Assembly (NCBI GenBank): GCA_964475165.1
Contig: CAYYVN010000004.1
Coordinates: forward strand, 94,032 to 158,031
Direction: 5' to 3'
Source of the DNA: CAYUHK01 sp964475165
GTDB taxonomy: Bacteria; Verrucomicrobiota; Kiritimatiellia; JAAZAB01
DNA length: 64,000 nucleotides
Numbering within the stretch: the stretch's first letter is position 1; the number at the start of each line of letters is the position of its first letter. The notes under the pieces were generated by a model. It did no database searches, had not been told where the DNA came from, and saw only the letters and a list, made by a program, of their open reading frames with translations. Position numbers and translations under genes: made by a program. Shown here piece by piece: positions 44,643 to 52,926 of the stretch.

Positions 44643-45330
44643 AAGGCGAGAAATAACCATGGAACTAGCGGTGGGCGCCTTCATGTTCGTGGCCTTGTTG
44701 AGCTTGGCTTTTTTCACCATTCTGCTCAGTCGTGACAACTTTTTTCAAAAAACCTATCCGCTGGAAGTTGTCTTTGAAGATGTCATGGGCCTGCGCGATG
44801 GCGATAATGTCGTTGTCCGCGGCATGGTGGTTGGTAAGGTGCGCAAGTTGGTCTTGCAAGCGGATGGCGTGCATGTACGGGCCGCTTTATTGCGACCCAT
44901 CAATCTGAAAAAAGATTGTACGGTGGAGATTATCGCCACCTCCGTGCTGGGCGGGCGTTATATGCAGATCGAGGAAGGCTCCGCCGCCGAAGCCTTGCCG
45001 GCGGATAGCGTGCTGCGCGGCCAAAAACCCCACGATATGATCGCCCTGGCTTCCTCGGTGGTGGCTGATCTTAAGGCCATTTCCTCCCAGATTCAGGCGG
45101 GGCAGGGGACCTTGGGCAAACTGATCTATGATGATGCGCTCTACAATGACCTGAACGAGGTAGCCAAAAAAATCAACAGTGGCCAGGGAACCCTCGCCAA
45201 GCTGGTCAATGATGATGAGCTTTACGAGCAGGCCAAAAAAGCTTTGATCGAAGTGCGGGCCGCCGTGGATGATCTGCGCGAAACCTCACCCATCGTCACC
45301 TTCGCGAGCATTTATTTCGGCGCCTTCTAA
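44626..45330 (+). CDS. mlaD: MCE-domain substrate-binding protein (MlaD-like)
   Basis: The single N-terminal helix (ELAVGAFMFVALLSLAFFTILL) anchors the protein in the inner membrane, followed by the MCE domain (VVFEDVMGLRDGDNVVVRGMVVGKV, ATSVLGGRYMQIEEGS). The C-terminal part is helical with two copies of a GQGTLxKLxxDDxLY pattern, common in PVC-type MlaD proteins. 234 residues. The MlaB STAS protein and the periplasmic MlaC carrier are not next to it. Confidence 0.92.
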   Translation: MKHSDKRREITMELAVGAFMFVALLSLAFFTILLSRDNFFQKTYPLEVVFEDVMGLRDGDNVVVRGMVVGKVRKLVLQADGVHVRAALLRPINLKKDCTVEIIATSVLGGRYMQIEEGSAAEALPADSVLRGQKPHDMIALASSVVADLKAISSQIQAGQGTLGKLIYDDALYNDLNEVAKKINSGQGTLAKLVNDDELYEQAKKALIEVRAAVDDLRETSPIVTFASIYFGAF

Positions 45331-45365
45331 GGCCGGCTGACCGCCGCGCGCGAGGCCGAAGAGCA

Positions 45366-46868
45366 TCAAGGCATCATTTGCAGTGTATAATTGGGCGCTT
45401 CCTTGATTATCTTGACATCATGGGGATGCGCTTCACGGACACCGGCCGCGGAGACCCGCACGAAGTTTCCGCGGCGTTGCAAATCGCCAATTGTCCGGCA
45501 TCCGCAATAGCCCAGGGCGGCTCTCAATCCGCCGCCAAACTGCGTCATCACTTTTTCTAAGCTGCCCGAATAGGGCACGATGCCTTCAATACCCTGTGGG
45601 ATAAGCTCATTTTCCGAACTATATGCCTGGCCATAGCGTTCGCGACTGCCCAGAGAGGCTTTCATGGCCGCCAAACTGCCCATGCCGCGATAGACGACAT
45701 ATTGGCGCCCTTGATGAATTATTTTTTCGCCCGGGCTTTCCTCGGCTCCGGCCAGTACCGAGCCCATCATGACCACATCCGCCCCGGCGGCCAGGGCCTT
45801 GGGCACATCGCCGGAATAGCGAATGCCGCCATCGGCAATGACGGGTATCTCCAGGCGCAGCGCCCGCGCACATTCATAAATAGCCGAAATCTGAGGTACC
45901 CCCACGCCAGCTACCACCCGGGTGGTGCAGATCGATCCGGGGCCGATCCCCACTTTAACGGCATCCGCTCCCGCGCGCCGCAGAGCCCGGGCGGCGGCGC
46001 CGGTAGCAATATTGCCGGCGATAACCTCGATTTCCGGGTAGTGCTGCTTGATCCAGCGACACATCCTGATCACCCCACGGCTGTGTCCATGGGCTGTATC
46101 CACCACAATCACATCCACATCTTTGGCGGCCAGGGCTTGAATGCGTTCCTGATCATTGGGGCCGACGGCCGCGCCTACCCGCAGGCGGTGGCGCGCATCA
46201 CGATTGAAGAGCGGCTTGGCATTCTCAATCAGCGTGCTGACATCCGTGAAGCTGTAAAGCCCCACCAGGCGTCCTTGGCGCACCAAGGGTAGCTTGCCAA
46301 CTTTATGCTGGCGCATGATCGTATAAGCTTTCTGGAGGGATGTATTGGCGCCAGCGGTAATGACCGGTTTGGTCATTATTTGAGAAACGCGCATATCGAG
46401 CGCGTTGATAAACTTGATATCGGCCGCGGTCAGAATCCCCACCAGTTTGTTGTTCTCATCGACGATGGGGAAGCCCGAAAAATTAAATTTTTTGGCGGCC
46501 TTGGTCTCCAGCACAGTGCGCAGCGTATCCGTCGCGTGAAAGGTGACCGGATGGCGAATCAAACCATTCAGGTAATGCTTAACGATTTCCACCTCGCGGC
46601 TCTGCGGCGCAATTTCCATATTTTTATGAATGATGCCGATCCCGCCCAACATGGCCATGGCGATGGCCATTTTGCTTTCAGTCACCGTATCCATGGCCGC
46701 GCTGGCAAAAGGAATATTAACTTGGATGCGGCGGGTGAGGCGGCTGCTGATGCGCGTATCTTTGGGCAGAAAATCGGCTTGGCGTGGAATCAGCGAGACA
46801 TCGTCGAATGTAATGCCGGTATGGCGCATCGAGGCCATGAATGCATCTACTGCTCTTTTGGTGGCCAT
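45366..46868 (-). CDS. guaB: Inosine-5'-monophosphate dehydrogenase
   Basis: The enzyme oxidises IMP to XMP with NAD+, the first committed step to GMP. TFDDVSLIPRQADFLP at the start, two CBS domains (around residues 95-210), the catalytic Cys loop GIGPGSICTTRVVAGVGVP and the flap region YRGMGSLAAM identify it. About 500 residues from the ATG at 46868, with AAAAGGAGTG just upstream. A start at 46931 would overlap the kinase gene's end. It lies 59 bases downstream of the histidine kinase and may share its transcript. Confidence 0.97.
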   Translation of the reverse strand: MATKRAVDAFMASMRHTGITFDDVSLIPRQADFLPKDTRISSRLTRRIQVNIPFASAAMDTVTESKMAIAMAMLGGIGIIHKNMEIAPQSREVEIVKHYLNGLIRHPVTFHATDTLRTVLETKAAKKFNFSGFPIVDENNKLVGILTAADIKFINALDMRVSQIMTKPVITAGANTSLQKAYTIMRQHKVGKLPLVRQGRLVGLYSFTDVSTLIENAKPLFNRDARHRLRVGAAVGPNDQERIQALAAKDVDVIVVDTAHGHSRGVIRMCRWIKQHYPEIEVIAGNIATGAAARALRRAGADAVKVGIGPGSICTTRVVAGVGVPQISAIYECARALRLEIPVIADGGIRYSGDVPKALAAGADVVMMGSVLAGAEESPGEKIIHQGRQYVVYRGMGSLAAMKASLGSRERYGQAYSSENELIPQGIEGIVPYSGSLEKVMTQFGGGLRAALGYCGCRTIGDLQRRGNFVRVSAAGVREAHPHDVKIIKEAPNYTLQMMP

Positions 46869-46927
46869 GGCTGCACTCCTTTTCTGATGATCGATTGCTC
46901 TTTTGTATATGATAGGTGCGGCCCAGA

Positions 46928-48877
46928 TCAAGAAGAACTTATCGGCGGCTGAGAAACCGGGTCAGTCGGGCCGCAGGGCTGATCGAGCGCGCGGCGCACA
47001 CACACAGCCAGTTTTTCGAGACTGAACGGCTTTTGTAAATATAAATCATTGGCTCGCAAAGTGGTAGTGTGCCGGGCGATGCCATCGGCATAGCCGGACA
47101 TATAGAGCACCTTGAGGCCCGGGCGCTTGCGGATCAGCTCGCGTCCCAGATCCGTGCCGCGCAATCCGGGCATGATAATATCAGCTAGCAGCAGATCAAT
47201 TCCCCCAGCATGCTCTTGACTGATGCGCAGGGCCTCTGCTCCGCAAGAGGCCCGCAGGACTTGATAGCCCAACCCTTTCAAGATTTCACTGATCAAGTTG
47301 ATGATGTTGGGGTCGTCGTCCACCACCAGAATGGTTTCCTGGCCGCAGGGGAGGGTGGTTTTCGGTCGAGGAGTTTCCCGGGGGGCGCCCTGCTGAGCCT
47401 GCGGCAAGTAGATCTTGAAAGTGGAGCCTTTTTCAATTTCAGAATAACAGAAGATACAGCCGTTCATCTGGCGGACGTGGGCATAGATGGTCGCCAGGCC
47501 CAATCCGGTGCCCTTGCCCTTGGCCTTGGTGGTATAAAAAGGTTCAAAGATATGCTCCAGCACTTCTGGCGACATGCCATGTCCGCTATCGCTGACTTCA
47601 ATCAAGACATAATGCCCCGGCCGGCCGCCACGATGTAAGGCGCAGAAATTTTTATCCAATTCGATATTAGCCGTTTCAATCACCAGCTGGCCGCCCTCGG
47701 GCATAGCGTCGCGCGCATTGATAGCCAAATTAACCAATATTTGTTCCAAACGCGAGGTATCGGCTTGGATCTGGTGCAGTTGCTTGCCCAAACGCAAGGA
47801 GAGTTGGATATCGTTACCCAGGGTGTGGCGCAGAAAATGAGCCATGTTTTCAATAACCTCGTTAATGCTGATGACTTTCAGATCCAGCTGGGGTTCATGG
47901 CTGAGATCCAGCAGTTGGCGAGTGAGAGCTGTGGCGCGCTCAGCGGCGCGCACAATCTCCTGCAGATCCTTGCGCAACGGAGCACTCTCCGTCATGGAAC
48001 GCAGCATCAAAGATGTATAACCCAGAATGGAAGTCAGCATATTATTGAAATCATGTGCGATGCCACCGGCTAATCGGCCAATGGCCTCCATTTTAGAGGC
48101 ATGGTACATGCCGCTTTCGCTTTTTTTCAAGGCTGCCCGCAACTCATAAGCTTCGGTGATATCCTTGACGATCAGAATGAAGCCCGTTAAAGCGCGCTTC
48201 TCGTTTTTTAAGGGGAATACCGAGACGTAGAAATAGCCCTTGATATGCGGGAGGGTGATTTCTTCAAATATACAGGGCGCTTCTTTGGCGATATCACTGG
48301 GCTGGAGCATGCCCGGCCGCTGTAGAGTGCCCAAGACCTCCTCATAGTTGCGCCCGAGCAGAGGGCCGTGGGTGGGCTGAAACTTTTCGATCATCGCCCG
48401 ATTCACACGTAAGATACGCCCATGACGATCCAGCAGACAAAGGTAATCGGTGATGGCATCAAAGGAGCGTTCCCATTGTCCCTCGGCATCCACCAGGGCA
48501 TGCTGCATGGTTTGAAACACGGCCATATCACGCAGTTGCAGCATGATGGCTTCTTGTCCGGCTTGCCGAGTCCGCGTGATGAGATTGATTTGGATGGGTA
48601 TCTGGCGCCCGCTCGTTTGCGAAATAGCCAGGCCTTCAGCCTGCGTCCATTCGCCATCGATCAGCTTGCGGATATGGAGCTGCCATTGTTCGCGCAGCTG
48701 AGCGGGCAAGAGGTCGAAGATTTTTTTACCGCGCACAGTTTCCAGGTTGATGCCGAACATTCTGGCGAAGGCCGGATTGGCAGCCAGTATCGTGCCCTCC
48801 AGGGTTTGCATTACCAAGCCATCAGGCAAGTCTTGAAAAACATCGCCTAAGCCAGGGCTATGTTCGTTGGTAGGCAT
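46928..48877 (-). CDS. Soluble hybrid histidine kinase (PAS-PAS-HisKA-HATPase-REC)
   Basis: A first PAS domain (about 10-120), a second (about 135-245), HisKA with the phospho-accepting His at 275 (GGIAHDFNNMLTSILGY), HATPase with the N-box NLAINARDAM, G1 DSGHGM and G2 GTGLGL, and a C-terminal receiver (ILVVDDDP; phosphorylated Asp about 566 in LLLADIIMPG). No membrane helix is seen, so it is a cytoplasmic sensor. No separate response regulator with DNA-binding domain is adjacent. The signal is unknown. Confidence 0.93.
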   Translation of the reverse strand: MPTNEHSPGLGDVFQDLPDGLVMQTLEGTILAANPAFARMFGINLETVRGKKIFDLLPAQLREQWQLHIRKLIDGEWTQAEGLAISQTSGRQIPIQINLITRTRQAGQEAIMLQLRDMAVFQTMQHALVDAEGQWERSFDAITDYLCLLDRHGRILRVNRAMIEKFQPTHGPLLGRNYEEVLGTLQRPGMLQPSDIAKEAPCIFEEITLPHIKGYFYVSVFPLKNEKRALTGFILIVKDITEAYELRAALKKSESGMYHASKMEAIGRLAGGIAHDFNNMLTSILGYTSLMLRSMTESAPLRKDLQEIVRAAERATALTRQLLDLSHEPQLDLKVISINEVIENMAHFLRHTLGNDIQLSLRLGKQLHQIQADTSRLEQILVNLAINARDAMPEGGQLVIETANIELDKNFCALHRGGRPGHYVLIEVSDSGHGMSPEVLEHIFEPFYTTKAKGKGTGLGLATIYAHVRQMNGCIFCYSEIEKGSTFKIYLPQAQQGAPRETPRPKTTLPCGQETILVVDDDPNIINLISEILKGLGYQVLRASCGAEALRISQEHAGGIDLLLADIIMPGLRGTDLGRELIRKRPGLKVLYMSGYADGIARHTTTLRANDLYLQKPFSLEKLAVCVRRALDQPCGPTDPVSQPPISSS

Positions 48878-48949
48878 CCTGAGCGCCGCTCTCCTCGGAT
48901 ATTTTTACGTTGGCCAGCCGCGCGTGCACCAAAAAGGAGATAATCCCCA

Positions 48950-48978
48950 TTGAGTTGAATAATATGTTCTGTTAGGCT
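48950..48978 (+). promoter_or_regulatory. Possible sigma-70-type promoter for the secreted protein gene at 49003
   Basis: TTGAGT at 48950-48955, a 17-base spacer and TAGGCT at 48973-48978 lie upstream of the GTG at 49003. The -10 matches only half of the consensus, so this is a weak call. Confidence 0.3.
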
Positions 48979-49002
48979 AATGGCAACTTAAGGGAATGTA
49001 AA

Positions 49003-49917
49003 GTGAATAAGCTTAATAAGCATTGGTCGCTGGCCCCCTGGGGCCTCGTTCTGGCTGCTGGTCTCCTGCTCGGCACTCCCTGGTTGGGCATGGCTCAACT
49101 GGCCCTTGAGCTGCAGTTGGCTTCCTCGAAAGTCGCGCTCTATGAATCAATTACAGCTAGCATCACCCTTCATAATCAGAGTGGCCGCGTGATCACTTTC
49201 GGCGCGCCGGGCGCAGCCAGTTTGCGCTTTGCTATTGAAAAAGATATGGGGCGCCTGATCAACCCGCGCAGCAGCCAGCCGCTGCTCTCCGCATTGCAGA
49301 TAATGCCGGGTGAAACCTTTAGCCCCCAATTTGATCTGGCGCGCCTCTATGCCATCCGCTCGTTGGGTACCTATAAGGTGCGTGCCCTGGTCGATTGGGC
49401 GGGGACGACCTATGCCTCCGCGCCGGTACGCCTTGATGTTGTCCGCTGCTTTGAATTGACACGCTTAACAGCCGGCCTGCCCGATGAGCCGATGGCCTCA
49501 CGCACTTATGTGCTGGAATATTTACATAAGGATAGCCAGGAGGAACATCTCTACTTGCGTATCGAAGATGAACAGGCTGGCGAGATCTATGGCGTCTTCA
49601 ATCTGGGCCGCGTGGTGCGCGTGCGCCCGCCCACTTTGCAATTGGATGAATCGGGCAATGTGCATGTGCTCTTCCAAATCCCCGGCGCTTATTATTGCCA
49701 TGCCGCCTTCACGCCTTATGGCGTCGCCTTAGCCAGCGAAACCCATCCGGGCGGCAAGCAATCCGTGGAATTAACGCGTCTACCCAACGGGCGCGTGGCC
49801 GTGGTCAGCCGGCTGCCGGCTGCGCCAGCCGCGGAACAGGCTTCTACTCCCGAAGAGGGGCCCATCACCAAGGTGAAAAAATCCGTGGGCGGTCTCTTTG
49901 GCAAGCCGCGTAATTAA
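49003..49917 (+). CDS. Secreted protein of unknown function
   Basis: No family recognised. From the GTG at 49003 a signal peptide (WGLVLAAGLLLGTPWLGMA) leads into a beta-rich region with an Ig-like character (LASSKVALYESITASITLHN, GTYKVRALVDWAGTTYASAP). The C-terminal 40 residues are Pro/Ala/Glu-rich and end in a basic GLFGKPRN. It has 304 residues. It is transcribed toward the tRNA gene, 56 bases upstream of it. Confidence 0.75.
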   Translation: MNKLNKHWSLAPWGLVLAAGLLLGTPWLGMAQLALELQLASSKVALYESITASITLHNQSGRVITFGAPGAASLRFAIEKDMGRLINPRSSQPLLSALQIMPGETFSPQFDLARLYAIRSLGTYKVRALVDWAGTTYASAPVRLDVVRCFELTRLTAGLPDEPMASRTYVLEYLHKDSQEEHLYLRIEDEQAGEIYGVFNLGRVVRVRPPTLQLDESGNVHVLFQIPGAYYCHAAFTPYGVALASETHPGGKQSVELTRLPNGRVAVVSRLPAAPAAEQASTPEEGPITKVKKSVGGLFGKPRN

Positions 49918-49929
49918 CAGGAAGCGCGC

Positions 49930-49958
49930 TTGACCCGCTGGCGGGTAATTGTTATCTT
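49930..49958 (+). promoter_or_regulatory. Promoter of tRNA-Leu(CAG)
   Basis: TTGACC at 49930-49935 and TATCTT at 49953-49958 are separated by 17 bases, and the tRNA begins 15 bases after the -10. Five of six bases match the -35 consensus and four of six match the -10. Confidence 0.65.
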
Positions 49959-49972
49959 GCTTGAACGCTCAT

Positions 49973-50059
49973 GCACCCGTGGTGAAATTGGCATACACGC
50001 TAGGTTCAGGTCCTAGTGGCCGCAAGGCTGTAGAGGTTCGAATCCTCTCGGGTGCACCA
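49973..50059 (+). tRNA. tRNA-Leu (anticodon CAG), CCA encoded
   Basis: The acceptor stem GCACCCG pairs with CGGGTGC. The anticodon stem CTAGG/CCTAG encloses the seven-base loop TTCAGGT, so the anticodon is CAG and it reads CTG leucine codons. A class-II variable arm (GGCCGCAAGGCT region) and the T-arm AGAGG-TTCGAAT-CCTCT follow. The genome encodes the 3' CCA. Length is 87 bases. Confidence 0.96.
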
Positions 50060-50096
50060 TCCCCCCTTGATCTTTCCCTGACCCTTAAGCGGTGCA

Positions 50097-50136
50097 GCTC
50101 GGCAGCAGTGGGCTGCAGACGGCAGCTGTACCGAGC
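50097..50136. repeat. Inverted repeat after tRNA-Leu, possible bidirectional stem-loop
   Basis: GCTCGG at 50097-50102 and CCGAGC at 50131-50136 are complementary, and the bases between contain further pairing (CAGC/GCTG). It lies between the tRNA and the convergent isomerase-like gene. No T-run follows, so a terminator role is only possible. Confidence 0.3.
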
Positions 50137-50148
50137 ACGCTCGCTAAG

Positions 50149-51630
50149 TTAATCGGCGAAGGGATTTTCCGTTGGATAACGATCACCCGCCTGGCGCGGC
50201 GTATGGATGGGGTCTATCTTCAAGAGGCTCAACGCTTCAAAGAGCATGCGCCCGCTATGCTCGAAGGCGCAAGCCGTATGATGGGGGAATTGTTTTTCCA
50301 GTAGAATATGACGATAGAAACGGTTGAACTGCGGGATAGCAATGATGCCAATCCCACCAAAGGAAACCGGATCCACATCAAGTATCTGGCCTTCGGCCAG
50401 ATATCCGTGCAATTCGCCATCTAAAGTGCTCTGCACCCGCAAGAGCGTGAGCGGCCCAGGCACCAGGCGGCCTTCAAGCGTGCCACAGGAGATGTTGGGG
50501 GCTGAGTCAGGCTCCAGATTACGCCGCATAATGAGCTGATAATGCATCTTGTATCCGGGCAGCAGGTGGCAGCTGGGAGTATTGCCGCAATGGAAGCCCA
50601 TGAAAATATCCGCCCGGCTTGCGCCGCGGAAATCTGTAATCTCGATATCCTGCGGCACGGTATTATTGATATCCAGCAGGGTCACCGGCTGCTGCACCGC
50701 CAGTTGAGCCAGATATTCGGAGAGCGCGCCATAGATATCCACCTCGCAAGCCACCGGAATGCCCCGCCGAGCGAGGCGGCTATTGACGTAGCAGGGCACA
50801 AAGCCGAAGGCCGGTTGGAAGGCCGGCCAGCATTTATTGGCGAAGACCCCAAAGCTGCGTGCGCCCAGATTGTCTTTCAGAAAGGAAAGCAAGGCCAACT
50901 CAAATTGTGCCAGGGCTTTTAACTTGCGCGGGAAACAGTTGCCCGGCCCCAGTTCATCGGCCATATCCTGCGCTATGGCGGCTATTTCCTGCCGCCGACT
51001 CCCCGCCGCTTGATAACGCTGCAGGAGATCCAGTTCGGAGTTTTCCATGACCTCAACGCCCAGCCGATAGAGCGGCGCCAGAGGCGCATGGCAGGCGTAA
51101 AAATCCTCGGGCCGCGGCCCAAACGAGAAGATTTTCAAGGCGCGCACGCCAATGATCACGCGCGCTATGGTCATGAAATCTTTGATCAGAGGCACGATTT
51201 CTTCGGGCAGCCCCACCGGTTGCGCCGGAATGTAGGGGCGCACTTGGCGCAGGCCGCAGTTCAAAGAAGCATTCAACATGCCGCAATAGGCATCCCCACG
51301 CCCACCCAAGAGATCCGCTTTGCTTTCCTCGGCGGCGCCGCAGAGCATGCAGGGCATGCCCAGGCGCTCGGCCAGAATGGCAATGGGAGCTTCCGGCCCA
51401 AAATTGCCCAGATAGATCGTGGCGGCGTTCACACCCTCGGCTATCATTTCTTGAGCGGCCTTGAGCGCTTCGGCGTCAGTGCGGACAATTGTTTTGCAGG
51501 CTATCACCTTGATTTTAGACTGGCGACAAGCGGCCAAAACCCTTTGCAAACGCGAGCGACTCAGCTCCAGAGGAAAGCATCCCCGGCTGACGGCCACGAT
51601 ACCCATCTTCACCTTTGGTATGTTGTGCAT
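50149..51630 (-). CDS. L-fucose/L-arabinose-isomerase-like protein
   Basis: The protein (493 residues) has the fold pattern of the FucI/AraA superfamily: a Rossmann-like N-domain (KMGIVAVSRGCFPLELS, AATIYLGNFGPEAPIAILAE) and a C-terminal part with FHCGNTPSCHLLPGYKMHYQL, where metal-binding residues normally lie, and PGPLTLLRVQSTLDGELHGYLAEG. It is the last gene of a four-gene operon, 16 bases after the dehydrogenase. The actual sugar substrate, and even whether it isomerises, cannot be told from the sequence. Confidence 0.82.
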   Translation of the reverse strand: MHNIPKVKMGIVAVSRGCFPLELSRSRLQRVLAACRQSKIKVIACKTIVRTDAEALKAAQEMIAEGVNAATIYLGNFGPEAPIAILAERLGMPCMLCGAAEESKADLLGGRGDAYCGMLNASLNCGLRQVRPYIPAQPVGLPEEIVPLIKDFMTIARVIIGVRALKIFSFGPRPEDFYACHAPLAPLYRLGVEVMENSELDLLQRYQAAGSRRQEIAAIAQDMADELGPGNCFPRKLKALAQFELALLSFLKDNLGARSFGVFANKCWPAFQPAFGFVPCYVNSRLARRGIPVACEVDIYGALSEYLAQLAVQQPVTLLDINNTVPQDIEITDFRGASRADIFMGFHCGNTPSCHLLPGYKMHYQLIMRRNLEPDSAPNISCGTLEGRLVPGPLTLLRVQSTLDGELHGYLAEGQILDVDPVSFGGIGIIAIPQFNRFYRHILLEKQFPHHTACAFEHSGRMLFEALSLLKIDPIHTPRQAGDRYPTENPFAD

Positions 51631-51646
51631 GATTATTTCCTTGGAT

Positions 51647-52915
51647 TTAGACCGACTTGTGTTCAGCTACAAAGCGCAGCTCCTCAGCGCGCGTCCAGTT
51701 TTTTACGCGTTGTAAATCCGTTTGGCGAATATGCGGATAGAGCACGATTTTACCCTCTACCGTTGTTTGTCTGATCATTTCCAGCGCTTGCGGAAACTGG
51801 TCCAAACTGCCGACCATATCCAGATGTTGGCCGGCATCTATTTCACCGGAAGCCACCAGGCCTAGAGCGATGGCCACATCGGCTGGGCTGCCACCGCTGG
51901 AGCCGCAGAGGCGTATTTCGTCATAGTGCACGCGGAGCGCATCCAGGTCCAGGATGTGTTCACCACGCTTGAGTCCGCCGAAGAGATTCAGATTGCCGCC
52001 TTTGGCGAGCCATTGTTGAGCATCGATCTGCACTTGACGCACCCCGACGGCCACAATGATGTCGTCAGCGCCTTGGCCCGCGCTGACCTGCTTCAACAGT
52101 TCCGCCGCCGCCGCCGAAGGCACGGCCTGCAGATCCACTCCAGCCCGGTGCGCTTTAGCGGCCAGGTTTTGGCGCAGCCATTGCAGGCGTTCCTCGAGGA
52201 GATCAGTGATGATCAGATGGCGGGGTTTATAGCGCAAGGCCGCTTCGGCCTGCAGGCGGCCCATGGGGCCGGCGCCGATGATGAGCGTGATGCCGCCCCG
52301 CAACAGTCCCAGCTCAGCCCGGCGTGGCGCCAGTGGACTGGTCTGGCTGAGATGCACATGGCGTTCCTGGGCGGAAATGACGCAGGAGAGCGGTTCACAG
52401 AGCGCGCCCGCAAAAAAGGGAATATCCGTGCTGGGCAGTGGCACCAGGCATTGTGCCGCCAAAGTTTCTTCGGTGACTAACATATATTCGGAAAGATGAC
52501 CGGGCAGTGAATAGCCAATGGCCACTTTTTCCATGCCGCGCGCGCCATGCCGATAGCGTTCGCGGAAGTTGAGTGGGGGATGATCCACCGCCGGTTGCGT
52601 GGCATAGCGTTGACCCAAGGGATATTTAGCGGCCAGTTCCGCGCCGACCTTGACCACCGTAACGCTGCCTTCATCGCCAAGGATGATGGGGAAGCGTTCT
52701 AAATCCCAGCCGTTGATGAAAGTGTGATCAGTACCCTGAGCCACCAGTTTAAGGATCGAGGTGCACACTCCCGCCGCATCCACCCGTACCAATAACTGCC
52801 GTTCATTGGGCTCGGGCACCGGCACGGTTTCGACGCGAATCTTATCAAAACCCCGGCCATGCAAACGCACGGCCTGCATGCTTTCTGGAATGGCACTCAG
52901 CTGGGCTGCTTTCAT
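51647..52915 (-). CDS. Medium-chain dehydrogenase (threonine/polyol dehydrogenase-like)
   Basis: The product has 422 residues. The catalytic N-domain contains LVRVDAAGVCTSILKLVAQG, where a zinc-binding MDR enzyme usually has C-x-S/T-D, and FPIILGDEGSVTVVKVG, where GHE is usual, so the metal site is altered. The Rossmann domain begins ITLIIGAGPMGRLQAEAA. Overall length and layout recall sorbitol/sorbose-phosphate dehydrogenases, but the substrate is not certain. It lies eleven bases after lpdA and sixteen before the isomerase-like gene. Confidence 0.84.
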   Translation of the reverse strand: MKAAQLSAIPESMQAVRLHGRGFDKIRVETVPVPEPNERQLLVRVDAAGVCTSILKLVAQGTDHTFINGWDLERFPIILGDEGSVTVVKVGAELAAKYPLGQRYATQPAVDHPPLNFRERYRHGARGMEKVAIGYSLPGHLSEYMLVTEETLAAQCLVPLPSTDIPFFAGALCEPLSCVISAQERHVHLSQTSPLAPRRAELGLLRGGITLIIGAGPMGRLQAEAALRYKPRHLIITDLLEERLQWLRQNLAAKAHRAGVDLQAVPSAAAAELLKQVSAGQGADDIIVAVGVRQVQIDAQQWLAKGGNLNLFGGLKRGEHILDLDALRVHYDEIRLCGSSGGSPADVAIALGLVASGEIDAGQHLDMVGSLDQFPQALEMIRQTTVEGKIVLYPHIRQTDLQRVKNWTRAEELRFVAEHKSV

Positions 52916-52926
52916 CGGTTAGGCTT

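Noticed and set aside
49973..50150. tRNA-Leu as an integration site for a mobile element
   Set aside because: No integrase and no duplicated tRNA 3' end were seen downstream.
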